33,477 bases of DNA from Acidimicrobiia bacterium (GTDB lineage: Bacteria; Actinomycetota; Acidimicrobiia; Spongiisociales; UBA5794). The translations under genes were made by a program, and so were the position numbers. The notes beneath the pieces are model-generated. The model had not been told where the DNA came from, made no database searches, and saw nothing but the letters and a program-made list of their open reading frames with translations. The stretch covers positions 1-33,477 of the forward strand of contig JANTHO010000026.1 of NCBI GenBank assembly GCA_024762335.1, written 5' to 3'. Of the stretch, positions 6,866 to 14,556 are shown piece after piece; positions within the stretch are counted from its first letter, which is position 1; the number at the start of each line of letters is the position of its first letter.

Positions 6866-8901
6866 TCGCGATCGCCGGCTACCTTGCGATCCTCATCGCT
6901 CTCGTCTCTGCGGTCACGCTCGCCGTCCAGGGCGTACGGGTGTCCCGTTCGGGCGACGTCGACCCGGCCCGGCTGAAACTCCCCGTCATCGGTCTCACCG
7001 CAGGTGGTGTCGTCGCATTTCTCGCGCTTGAGATCGCCATCCTGTCACATGACTTCTCCATCGCGTACGTCGCGAAGAACACCGCGCTCGGAACCCCGCT
7101 GGTCTTCCTGCTTGCCGCCGCATGGGCGGCCCTGGAAGGGAGCGTCGTCCTGTGGGGCCTCGTCCTCTCCATCTTCACATGGCTCGTTTGGCGCCGGATC
7201 AAAGCGGGCGACGGCCTCGGGGTTCTTGCTCTGGGAGTGATGGGATTGGTCGCCATCTTCTGGTTCGGACTGATGGCGACGGTTGCGAACCCGTTCGCGA
7301 TCTGCACCGACGTCGCCAACGGATTCTGTGCCGCGTCTTCGTGGATGCCCCTCGGAGCTTCCGTCGCCCCGCTCGACGGGATCGGGCCGAATCCGCTGCT
7401 TGCCAACAACATCCTCATGGCCGTCCATCCACCCCTTCTCTACGTCGGGTACGTCGGGTTCACGGTCCCGTATGCCTTCGCCATGGCTGCGCTCTTCCGA
7501 TCCGAACGATCCAAGGTGTGGATCGAACGAACCCACCGCTGGTCGCTGGTTGCATGGGTATTCCTCACCGCCGGGATCCTGCTCGGTGGATGGTGGAGCT
7601 ACGAGGTGCTCGGGTGGGGCGGCTACTGGGCGTGGGATCCTGTGGAGAACGCGGCGCTGCTCCCGTGGATCGCCGGTACGGCGTTCATCCACTCGGCCAT
7701 CGTGCAGCGTCGGCGGTCGATGCTTCAAGCATGGAATTTCGTGCTCGTCATCATCACCTTCTCGCTCACCATCTTCGGCACGTTCCTCACACGCTCCGGT
7801 GTGATCGCGTCCGTGCACGCGTTCAGCCTCTCGGCCGTCGGCCCGGCGCTGTTGATCTTCCTCGGGATCGTCCTCTTCGGCTCGTTCGGACTGTTCGCGG
7901 CCCGGGCAAACGTTGTTGCCTCGTCTCCGAGGCTCGATTCGCTCGTATCCCGTGAAGGGTTCATCCTCCTCAATAGCCTCCTGATGACGCTCTTCGGGTT
8001 CACGGTGCTGTTCGGGACGATGTATCCGCTCCTCGTCGAGGCGTTCACCGGTCGAGAGGTGTCGGTCGGTCAGCCGTTCTTCGACCGGGTCGCCGCCCCG
8101 ATCGCCATCCTGCTTCTCGTGGCGATCGGCCTCGGATCGACCGCGCCATGGAGGATCGCAACATCGAAAGTGCTGTGGGAGCGCACCAGGGTTGGTCTCA
8201 ACGTCGGCCTGGTCGCTGCGGCGCTCACCGTCGTCGGCGGTGTCCGCTCGGTCTCGGTCGTCGTGATCGTCGGTCTCGCGGGGTTCGTCATCGGGAACAT
8301 CGTCGCCTTCTTCTTCCACCAGGCATCCCGCTCCAGACGGGGAGGGAAGGCCTGGCCCTCGGCGCTCCTCTCAACCGTTCGCAACGACATGGGATTCTGG
8401 GGCGGCCAACTCTCGCACATCGGTCTGGCTTTCGTTGCCGTAGCTATCGCCACTACTTCGGTTCTCGCCGTGAGAACGGAGGTTCCGCTCGCCGTCGGGG
8501 ACTCGGCCGTCGTCGAGGGCTACTGCGTCGCCTATCTGGAGTCGTTCACGAGAGCGGAGCCCGAGCGCAACGTGCAGGGAGCCAGAGTTGCGATCCTCGA
8601 CGAGAGCTGCACCGACACTCGGACGGTGCGCGAACCGCGCCTCAATGAATATCCGAAGTTCGGGCAGGTGATCGCAACACCGAGCGTGTGGACCACATGG
8701 TCCGACGACGTGTACCTGAACATCGCAGCGATGGATGAGAACGGCATTCGCCTCAAGGTGCTGATCTTCCCCTTCCAGTGGCTCTTGTGGCTCGGCGGTC
8801 TCACGATCGTTGCGGGCGGTGTCGTGGCATTCGGCCGGAAACCGAGGAGGCGTCCGGCGACGTCCAAAGAACGTGACGAACGGAAACCCGCAGATGTCTG
8901 A
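6862..8901 (+). CDS. ccmF: CcmF, cytochrome c haem lyase subunit
   Basis: CcmF is the large membrane component of the haem ligase that attaches haem to CXXCH of apocytochrome c. The 679-residue product has about 14 hydrophobic segments. The HPPLLYVGY motif near residue 188 and the WWD-type domain (WWSYEVLGWGGYWAWDPVEN, residues about 242-262) are diagnostic, and the conserved FLTRSG...SVHAF segment follows. Length is close to the E. coli protein (about 650). GTG 6862 overlaps the ccmE stop by 4 nt. The C-terminal soluble region contains two cysteines (YCVAYL and ESCTD) of unknown relevance. It overlaps ccmH by 8 nt. Confidence 0.95.
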   Translation: MIAIAGYLAILIALVSAVTLAVQGVRVSRSGDVDPARLKLPVIGLTAGGVVAFLALEIAILSHDFSIAYVAKNTALGTPLVFLLAAAWAALEGSVVLWGLVLSIFTWLVWRRIKAGDGLGVLALGVMGLVAIFWFGLMATVANPFAICTDVANGFCAASSWMPLGASVAPLDGIGPNPLLANNILMAVHPPLLYVGYVGFTVPYAFAMAALFRSERSKVWIERTHRWSLVAWVFLTAGILLGGWWSYEVLGWGGYWAWDPVENAALLPWIAGTAFIHSAIVQRRRSMLQAWNFVLVIITFSLTIFGTFLTRSGVIASVHAFSLSAVGPALLIFLGIVLFGSFGLFAARANVVASSPRLDSLVSREGFILLNSLLMTLFGFTVLFGTMYPLLVEAFTGREVSVGQPFFDRVAAPIAILLLVAIGLGSTAPWRIATSKVLWERTRVGLNVGLVAAALTVVGGVRSVSVVVIVGLAGFVIGNIVAFFFHQASRSRRGGKAWPSALLSTVRNDMGFWGGQLSHIGLAFVAVAIATTSVLAVRTEVPLAVGDSAVVEGYCVAYLESFTRAEPERNVQGARVAILDESCTDTRTVREPRLNEYPKFGQVIATPSVWTTWSDDVYLNIAAMDENGIRLKVLIFPFQWLLWLGGLTIVAGGVVAFGRKPRRRPATSKERDERKPADV

Positions 8902-9313
8902 TACGACGCGCCGGCTGGTCTGGCTGATCGTCCCGGTGGTCGCGCTCGCCGTCGTTGTCGTTGGACTCTGGCCGCGAGAGCAGGCTCCGACCGACCCGGA
9001 GGCTCGCGCTTACAGCCTGGCGGTGAGGCTCAAGTGCCCGATCTGCGCAGGGGAATCACTCGCCGGTTCACAAACCGACCTGGCGAAGGACCTCCGGGCT
9101 CGTATCGATCAGGAGATCGCAGCAGGCAGCACCGACGAGCAGATCATCGACATGTTCGTCGCCGGTTACGGGGAGCAGATCCTTCTCGATCCGCCCAGTA
9201 CCGGATGGGGGGCCGTCCTGTGGCTTGTTCCGCTCGGCATCGCGATCGCCGGAGGTTTCGCCATCTACGGACTCAAGCGCAAACAGCAAGATTCATCGGA
9301 GGTGTCGACGTGA
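8894..9313 (+). CDS. ccmH: CcmH, apocytochrome c thiol reductase
   Basis: CcmH is a membrane-anchored thiol oxidoreductase that keeps the CXXCH cysteines reduced and works with CcmF. The 139-residue product has an N-terminal membrane anchor (residues about 9-25), the redox motif LKCPICAGESL with C48 and C51, the family's three-helix bundle, and a second hydrophobic helix near residues 108-126. The motif matches the RCxxCxG(Q/E)S pattern of the family. Start ATG 8894 overlaps ccmF by 8 nt; the neighbouring gene begins in a 4-nt overlap. Confidence 0.94.
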   Translation: MSDTTRRLVWLIVPVVALAVVVVGLWPREQAPTDPEARAYSLAVRLKCPICAGESLAGSQTDLAKDLRARIDQEIAAGSTDEQIIDMFVAGYGEQILLDPPSTGWGAVLWLVPLGIAIAGGFAIYGLKRKQQDSSEVST

Positions 9314-10104
9314 ACACCGCACGCATCGCGGATCAGATCGCCCAGGTCGATCGGGATCTGGCAGAGGTCGACGAACAGGTCGAAATGGGGGAGCTCGACG
9401 AAGCGACCGCCGATCGCCTCCGGTCTGCGTACCGCACCGAGCGGTCCGCTCTCGAAGAGCGGCTCTCCACAGGAGCTGATGAGGTGGAGTCTGATGACGC
9501 CGCCACTGAGCCCGCCGCTGCTGCGACGCGCTCCAAGAGCAGGGCGATCATCGGTACCGCCGTCGTCGGCGTCGCCGTTGTGGCGGTGGCCGTCGTCGCC
9601 GTCTTCTCTCTGCAGGACCGCACACCGGCCGCTGAGGTAACCGACGGGGTTGCTACGGACGTGCTCGAAGGAGGGGCAGGAGCGGCACGCGACTTGTCCA
9701 CCGTCACTCCCGAGGAGATGGAAGCCGTTGTCGCCGAGAACCCGGACATTCCCGCCATGCGGATGGCGCTCGCCGATCGGTATCTGCAAGTGGGGGACTA
9801 CTCGAAGGCGCTCGAGCACTACATGATCGTTCTCGATCAGGATCCGGAGAACTCCACGGCGCTGGCACGCGTTGGCTGGTTGACCTATCTCAACGGCGAA
9901 GCGGAACTGGCCGAGCCGTTCCTGGTCAAGGCGCTCGAGATCGAACCCGACTTCCCTCAGGCCTACTGGTTCCTGGCGAACGTGCGGATCGAACTCGGCG
10001 ATACCGCAGGAGCGGTCGAGCCGCTGCAAGAACTCCTCACGTACGAACTGCCGACGGAGGTTCGAACGGAAGCCGAAGCGATGCTCGAGCAGGCGCAATC
10101 ATGA
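9310..10104 (+). CDS. ccmI: CcmI-like TPR protein
   Basis: This 264-residue protein has a cytoplasmic coiled-coil-like N-terminus (residues 1-55, rich in Asp/Glu/Arg), one transmembrane helix (residues about 79-100) and a C-terminal domain with two to three TPR-type repeats (for example YSKALEHYMIVLDQDPEN and AELAEPFLVKALEIEPDF). CcmI uses its external TPR domain to hold apocytochrome c for haem ligation. Usual CcmI has an N-terminal pair of membrane helices with a leucine-zipper loop; here only one helix is seen, so I call it CcmI-like. Its position between ccmH and ccmG supports the role. Starts at GTG 9310 in a 4-nt overlap. Confidence 0.82.
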   Translation: MNTARIADQIAQVDRDLAEVDEQVEMGELDEATADRLRSAYRTERSALEERLSTGADEVESDDAATEPAAAATRSKSRAIIGTAVVGVAVVAVAVVAVFSLQDRTPAAEVTDGVATDVLEGGAGAARDLSTVTPEEMEAVVAENPDIPAMRMALADRYLQVGDYSKALEHYMIVLDQDPENSTALARVGWLTYLNGEAELAEPFLVKALEIEPDFPQAYWFLANVRIELGDTAGAVEPLQELLTYELPTEVRTEAEAMLEQAQS

Positions 10105-10682
10105 GTAACAAGATCGTGTGGGCAGTCATCGGCGTCGGATTGGTCGTGATCGTCGTCGGAGTCGCGCTCGCCGGAAGCCTCGGAACCGACCCCACGGTCG
10201 TGAGTTCCGCCCTCATCGACAAGCCTGCTCCTCCGCTCGTCCTCGACAATCTCGAAGGCGAGGGACAGGTCGCCCTGTCGGACCATCTCGGCGACGTCGT
10301 CGTGGTGAACTTCTGGGCGTCGTGGTGCACAGGATGCCGCCAGGAGCACGGGGCGCTCACCGAGGCCGCGATCCGGTACGCCGACTTTCCGGTCACGATC
10401 TTTGAAGTGAACACACTCGACAAGAAGGACCAGGCACTCGCATTCCTCGATCGCCTCGGGTGGAGCCCCGAAGCGGTTTACGGAATCGAACACGATTCCG
10501 GCGGTGCCTTCGCGTACGGGGTCGCCGGACTCCCCGAGACGTTCTTCATCGACCAGGATGGCATCGTGGTCGGCAAGGTCATCGGACCGGTCACCTTCGA
10601 ACTGCTCACCGCAACCATCGACCAGGTACTGCTCGGCGAAGAGATCGATTCCGTCAAGACCGGCGAGACCGAGAAGGGCTGA
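10101..10682 (+). CDS. ccmG: CcmG/ResA-type thioredoxin
   Basis: This 193-residue protein is a membrane-anchored thioredoxin-like reductase that passes electrons to CcmH and apocytochrome c. It has an N-terminal anchor (residues 6-26), a thioredoxin domain with the redox motif WCTGC (C76 and C79), and the cis-proline segment GLPETFFID. The TlpA/ResA/DsbE family pattern NFWASWC...CRQE is clear. It ends the ccm operon, overlaps ccmI by 4 nt, and is followed by a weak terminator-like hairpin. In a System I context CcmG (DsbE) is the natural name; from sequence alone ResA or TlpA would be equally valid. Confidence 0.9.
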   Translation: MSNKIVWAVIGVGLVVIVVGVALAGSLGTDPTVVSSALIDKPAPPLVLDNLEGEGQVALSDHLGDVVVVNFWASWCTGCRQEHGALTEAAIRYADFPVTIFEVNTLDKKDQALAFLDRLGWSPEAVYGIEHDSGGAFAYGVAGLPETFFIDQDGIVVGKVIGPVTFELLTATIDQVLLGEEIDSVKTGETEKG

Positions 10683-10699
10683 TCGGTCGGCCTCTTTTT
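10667..10699 (+). terminator. Weak terminator-like hairpin after ccmG
   Basis: GACCGA (10667-10672) pairs with TCGGTC (10683-10688), and TTTTT follows at 10695-10699. The stem starts inside the last ccmG codons and the T-run is 6 nt beyond it, so this is only a possible intrinsic terminator. Confidence 0.35.
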
Positions 10700-10723
10700 G
10701 ATGCCATCCGTTGCTCCGGCGAG

Positions 10724-10735
10724 TACGATGACGTC
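10724..10735 (+). promoter_or_regulatory. Likely leaderless promoter -10 of the M23 gene
   Basis: TACGAT at 10724-10729 is followed after exactly 6 nt by the ATG at 10736, the same spacing as at tldD. No Shine-Dalgarno sequence is present. TTGATG at 10698-10703 could be a poor -35 box, with a 20-nt spacer. Confidence 0.5.
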
Positions 10736-12673
10736 ATGACGTCGTCTTTGCGCGCCCGCGCCCTCTCCGTGATCGGCGTGGTCACCGTCATGGTGATGGC
10801 ACTCGGTGTTCCCGCATCGGCTGAAGAACCGGTCGGGTATCCGGGAGCAGATCCAGCTCTGTACACGCCGCCGTTCACCCTCACGTTCCCGTTGGAGGGA
10901 AACTACGGCTTCTCCGACACGTTCGGGGCGATTCGTGACGGCGGCGCGCGACTGCATCAGGGGAATGACATCGGCGCTCCGAAAGGGACGCCCGTTCTCG
11001 CGGCCGCCGACGGCGTCATCTCCCGGATCGACACCGGCCATTCAGCAGGTCTGTACGTAGATATCCGGCATGCCGGTGGATGGACGACCCGGTACCTGCA
11101 TCTCAACAATGACGAACCGCCTCCGCTCCTGCCACCGCCATCGGATGAGAGTCCGGCTTCTGAAGAAGCCCCGCCGGATACGGCGGCGCCGGAGCCGACG
11201 TGGGGGATCCCCGAAGGTCTCGACATTGGATCCAGCGTGTCGGCGGGCGATGTGATCGGCTTCGTCGGCACGAGCGGCAACGCCGCCGCCACGGCGCCCC
11301 ACCTCCACTTCGAGGTGCGGATGCCGGACGGAACACCGGTGAATCCGTACCCCCTGCTGACGGGGAAATCGGGCCCCACGACGCTGTACGTCCTCCCCGA
11401 GGTCACCGACGAGCCGATGACGGCGGCGCTCGACGTCGTCGGTCATGTCGATCCGGGCGATGGTTTCAATACGGCCGTTGCGGCCTATCGCGGCATCGCC
11501 TATCTCGGAACGTACGGAGACGAGACGGTCTGCCCATCGACAGGGGTCCGGCGGTACGACGTGACCGATCCGGCCGAACCGGTGGAGCTGGCTCCGATCT
11601 CCGACGATCGTCCCGGAACGCGCACGGAGGCGATCTGGGTCGGTGCGGTCGACACTGTCGGGTTCACCGGAGACCTGGCGATCGTCGCACACACGGTTTG
11701 CGATCCGGAGGACGCAGATGCGTTCAGGGGTCTCGTCATGTACGACGTCACCGATCCGGCAGATCCGACGCCGCTCGGCATCTACCCGGCGGGTCCCGGA
11801 ACGGGCGGCGTGTCGAGCTTCGACGTGTGGGCGGAGGACGACCGGGTCATCGTGATCGCGGCCGTTCCCAACTCGATCCTCGATCACCCGGACGCTGTCG
11901 GCGACGTGCGGATCATCGATGTCACGCTTCCCACGACTCCGCTCGAACTCGCCACCTGGGATTTCCGCCGAGACGCCCCAGGTGCGATCCGCAACGCAGT
12001 GCTCGACGGCGGCGATCCGGCCGAGGTCAGAGCCCAGGGCATCACGATCGACCCGGACGGCGAACGGGTCTTCGTAGCGACCTGGAACGCCGGTGTCGTG
12101 GTCCTCGGGCTGTCCGACCCGTCACACCCCCAATTCCTCGGTCGCGATGCTTCGATGGGCTACCAGGAGGGAAAGACCAGCGGGACCGCGTACGATGCGG
12201 CACAGCGGCTCCTCGTCGTCGGCCATCGCGACGTTGAACCCATGGAGGACGAACCCGATACCGCGACGTGGGGGATCGAGGTGATCCTCGAGTCGGAAGC
12301 GGACGGTGACCCGACGCTGGTCTCGACGTACGCGGTTGAGGACGCCCGTCCCGATACCGAGGGGCGCCTCGAACTCTCCGGCCTCTATGCCCCTCAACAA
12401 GCCGTGATCGCCGATGGGTATCTCTACACGGTCTGGCTGTCGGGAGGGCTGAGAGTTGTGAGCCTCGCAGATCCCGAGCATCCGGCCGAGGTCGCTTCAT
12501 TCATACCACCGACCCGGGTCGATCCGCAGCGGCAGATGGTGTCTCCGAACGGGAACATCGCGATGCCATTGGCCTGGTCCGTGTCCGTGCAGGGCGATCT
12601 GATCTACGTGTCCGATCTCAACACCGGGCTGTGGATCCTCGAACTTTCGGAACTTCCCTCCGACGCCGAGTAG
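10736..12673 (+). CDS. Secreted M23 peptidase with LVIVD repeats
   Basis: This 645-residue exported protein starts with a signal peptide (residues 1-29, cleavage likely after PASA). Residues 48-205 are an M23/LytM peptidase domain that could cut peptidoglycan cross-bridges: H74 and D78 in LHQGNDIG, and H189/H191 in APHLHFE are the zinc ligands and catalytic histidine, and H122 lies in TRYLHLN. A Pro/Glu/Ser-rich insert of about 35 residues (126-159) interrupts the domain. The remaining 420 residues carry LVIVD-type beta-propeller repeats, with YDVTDPAEPVEL, YDVTDPADPTPL, IDVTLPTTPLEL and VSLADPEHPAEV as visible units, usually surface-exposed and of unknown ligand. All M23 metal residues are present, so an active enzyme is likely. 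It is monocistronic, with a TACGAT box 6 nt before the ATG. Confidence 0.88.
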   Translation: MTSSLRARALSVIGVVTVMVMALGVPASAEEPVGYPGADPALYTPPFTLTFPLEGNYGFSDTFGAIRDGGARLHQGNDIGAPKGTPVLAAADGVISRIDTGHSAGLYVDIRHAGGWTTRYLHLNNDEPPPLLPPPSDESPASEEAPPDTAAPEPTWGIPEGLDIGSSVSAGDVIGFVGTSGNAAATAPHLHFEVRMPDGTPVNPYPLLTGKSGPTTLYVLPEVTDEPMTAALDVVGHVDPGDGFNTAVAAYRGIAYLGTYGDETVCPSTGVRRYDVTDPAEPVELAPISDDRPGTRTEAIWVGAVDTVGFTGDLAIVAHTVCDPEDADAFRGLVMYDVTDPADPTPLGIYPAGPGTGGVSSFDVWAEDDRVIVIAAVPNSILDHPDAVGDVRIIDVTLPTTPLELATWDFRRDAPGAIRNAVLDGGDPAEVRAQGITIDPDGERVFVATWNAGVVVLGLSDPSHPQFLGRDASMGYQEGKTSGTAYDAAQRLLVVGHRDVEPMEDEPDTATWGIEVILESEADGDPTLVSTYAVEDARPDTEGRLELSGLYAPQQAVIADGYLYTVWLSGGLRVVSLADPEHPAEVASFIPPTRVDPQRQMVSPNGNIAMPLAWSVSVQGDLIYVSDLNTGLWILELSELPSDAE

Positions 12674-12706
12674 CCACGAATCTTCGAGCGGGAGTCCACG
12701 GCGGCG

Positions 12707-13729
12707 CTATTGAGCCCCGAAGGCGTAGCGAATCGATTTCCACGCGAGCATGAGGCCGATTGCGAATCCGGGAATCCAGATCAGGGCAATGCCGATGATG
12801 TTGAGACCGGTCATAGCAGCCGCGACGACGACCACCGTGTAGGCCGTCAGTGTGGTGAGGCGGTTCGGCGGCCACCAGTCGGGAGGGCCGGGCCACGACG
12901 GTGCAACGTCGCTCCGCGATCGTCGGAGTGCTGCCGCGAACAAGCCGATGACAGCGGCGTAGAGCAGCCACGTGAGCATCTGGGTCCCGACCCCTGGGAT
13001 CGAATTGGGGTTGAACGCGAAGAACATGAAGACATACAGCACGACGGTGGCGGTGACGACCCCAACAACCTCGCGCCCGGAGGGCATGAGATCGGCGAGC
13101 GTCCACCTCCGGCGCCGGGGATCGCGTCGCCACCAGGAGAACGCCAGGAACAACCCGCCGAGCGTCGTCACAGTCGAAAGGGCCGCGGTCGCCGGATCGG
13201 GAGCAACGGTTCCCTGAACGACCGCGGTCACGATGAGCAGGGTCGTAGCGACACGTTTCGTCGGCCGTCCGAGGTTGAACGGAAGAGACGGCGCGATCGT
13301 TCGTGACGAAGTGGACGCGACTTCCGTGATGGCAAGCGGGAACATGAAGGCGAAGAGTGGATGCCAGAACGCCGCCAGGATGACAAGCGCAACCACATCG
13401 ATCCCGCCCACGAGCAGCGCCGACCCCCACGGTGCCCCCCACAGCACCTTCGTGAGATAGAACTCGTAGAAGCCGAAGAGCATGCCGGCGAGGTACAGCG
13501 TCGCCTGGTTCACCCGACCGAACTGTTGGATGGCCCAGATGCCGAGTACCGAGTGAAGCAGGTAGACGGGCAGCACGAATATCCAGCCGTCCCAGGTGAC
13601 GAACGGCAGCGGGTAGGAACCGGAGAGAACTTCAGCCATCGCCGTCGACGTCATGCCGACCAATACCCAGAACGCCAGCTTGACGCGCAGACGGGGGAGG
13701 ACGTTCGTGGTGGCCGGTTCGGCGGTCAT
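12707..13729 (-). CDS. Polytopic membrane protein, unknown function
   Basis: I do not recognise this gene. The 340-residue product has about eight to nine hydrophobic helices, a short cytoplasmic N-terminus, and a basic loop near the middle (WWRRDPRRRRW). Early helices contain GSYPLPFVTWDGWIF and a GFYEFYLTKVLWG segment that look conserved-membrane-like. There are no obvious channel, transporter or enzyme motifs. I start it at ATG 13729 because hydrophobic sequence begins soon after and GACAAT lies 6 nt upstream in the leaderless spacing seen elsewhere; in-frame ATGs upstream (to 13855) would add a Pro/Gly-rich, non-conserved-looking leader. It is convergent with the M23 gene (33-nt gap) and divergent from the kinase gene. 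Confidence 0.75.
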   Translation of the reverse strand: MTAEPATTNVLPRLRVKLAFWVLVGMTSTAMAEVLSGSYPLPFVTWDGWIFVLPVYLLHSVLGIWAIQQFGRVNQATLYLAGMLFGFYEFYLTKVLWGAPWGSALLVGGIDVVALVILAAFWHPLFAFMFPLAITEVASTSSRTIAPSLPFNLGRPTKRVATTLLIVTAVVQGTVAPDPATAALSTVTTLGGLFLAFSWWRRDPRRRRWTLADLMPSGREVVGVVTATVVLYVFMFFAFNPNSIPGVGTQMLTWLLYAAVIGLFAAALRRSRSDVAPSWPGPPDWWPPNRLTTLTAYTVVVVAAAMTGLNIIGIALIWIPGFAIGLMLAWKSIRYAFGAQ

Positions 13730-13908
13730 GGATGCATTGTCGGCTGATCCCGGCTGCAAGGCCATGGGGGATTGCCCTCCGCCATCCCCGATGTCTCGGG
13801 GTTGGTTCGGATTCGTGGTCCTCTCTTCCCTCCGGCACGACTCAGCTCGGTCCACGCCGTTCGCCTATTCTTGCGCCAGCATCGGACGAGTCGTAGAACG
13901 GATTGCCC

Positions 13909-14556
13909 ATGCAGGGAGACATCATCCTCGTCGGCGAGGAGCATCGGCGTGCTGCCGCCATCATCATCGACCGTCTGATCGACGAGATCCGCGACATGCC
14001 CCGCCGCTTCACGATGACCGTCGCCGGTGAATCGGGCAGCGGGAAGTCCGAGACGGGCCGGGCGCTGGCCGACGCGCTGGCGTCGGAGGGTGTGCGTGCC
14101 GTGGTGCTCCAGCAGGACGACTACTACGTCCTTCCCCCGAAGTTCAACGATGCCGCCCGGCGAGCGAACTTCGCGTGGGTCGGTACCACGGAGGTCCGCC
14201 TCGATCTCCTCGATGCCCACCTGCAGGCAGCGCAGGCCGGCGCTTCTGCGATCGTCAAGCCGCTCGTCATCTACTCCGAGAACCGCATCGATGAGGAGGA
14301 ACTCTCCTATGAAGGGGTCCAGGCCGTCATCGCAGAAGGGGTGTACACGTCGCTGTGTGAACACGTGGATCGGAGGGTCTTCATCGACCGGAACCGGCTC
14401 GAGACGATGGATCACCGCTTGAAACGCGGCCGCGAGGAGTTCGACCCGTTCATCGAGAAGGTCCTCACGACGGAGCACGAGATCATCTCACAGCATCGCG
14501 GCCGGGCCGACATCATTATCACCCGGGACTACGACGTCGAATTCGTTCAGAGATGA
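13909..14556 (+). CDS. P-loop kinase, uridine kinase/PRK superfamily
   Basis: This 215-residue protein has a clear P-loop, GESGSGKS at residues 40-47, and a downstream QQDDYYVLPP segment like the acceptor-binding region of uridine kinase and phosphoribulokinase. The later VIAEGVYTSLCEHVDRRVFID corresponds to the (E/D)G-containing core strand, followed by a basic R-rich stretch (HRLKRGREEFD) typical of the lid. The substrate cannot be named: a nucleoside, sugar or hydroxy acid is possible. The 35-residue N-terminus is not part of the P-loop core. ATG 13909 is favoured over the TTG at 13903. It overlaps the next gene by ATGA (14553-14556), so its substrate may come from, or feed, the GH13-like partner. 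Intergenic 13730-13908 is the divergent promoter region; TATTCT at 13866-13871 is a possible -10. Confidence 0.8.
   Translation: MQGDIILVGEEHRRAAAIIIDRLIDEIRDMPRRFTMTVAGESGSGKSETGRALADALASEGVRAVVLQQDDYYVLPPKFNDAARRANFAWVGTTEVRLDLLDAHLQAAQAGASAIVKPLVIYSENRIDEEELSYEGVQAVIAEGVYTSLCEHVDRRVFIDRNRLETMDHRLKRGREEFDPFIEKVLTTEHEIISQHRGRADIIITRDYDVEFVQR

Noticed and set aside
7045-8319. A 424-codon minus-strand frame opposite ccmF
   Set aside because: The composition is almost all Arg/Glu/Asp/Gly/His with no domain-like hydrophobic pattern, typical of antisense to a membrane protein.
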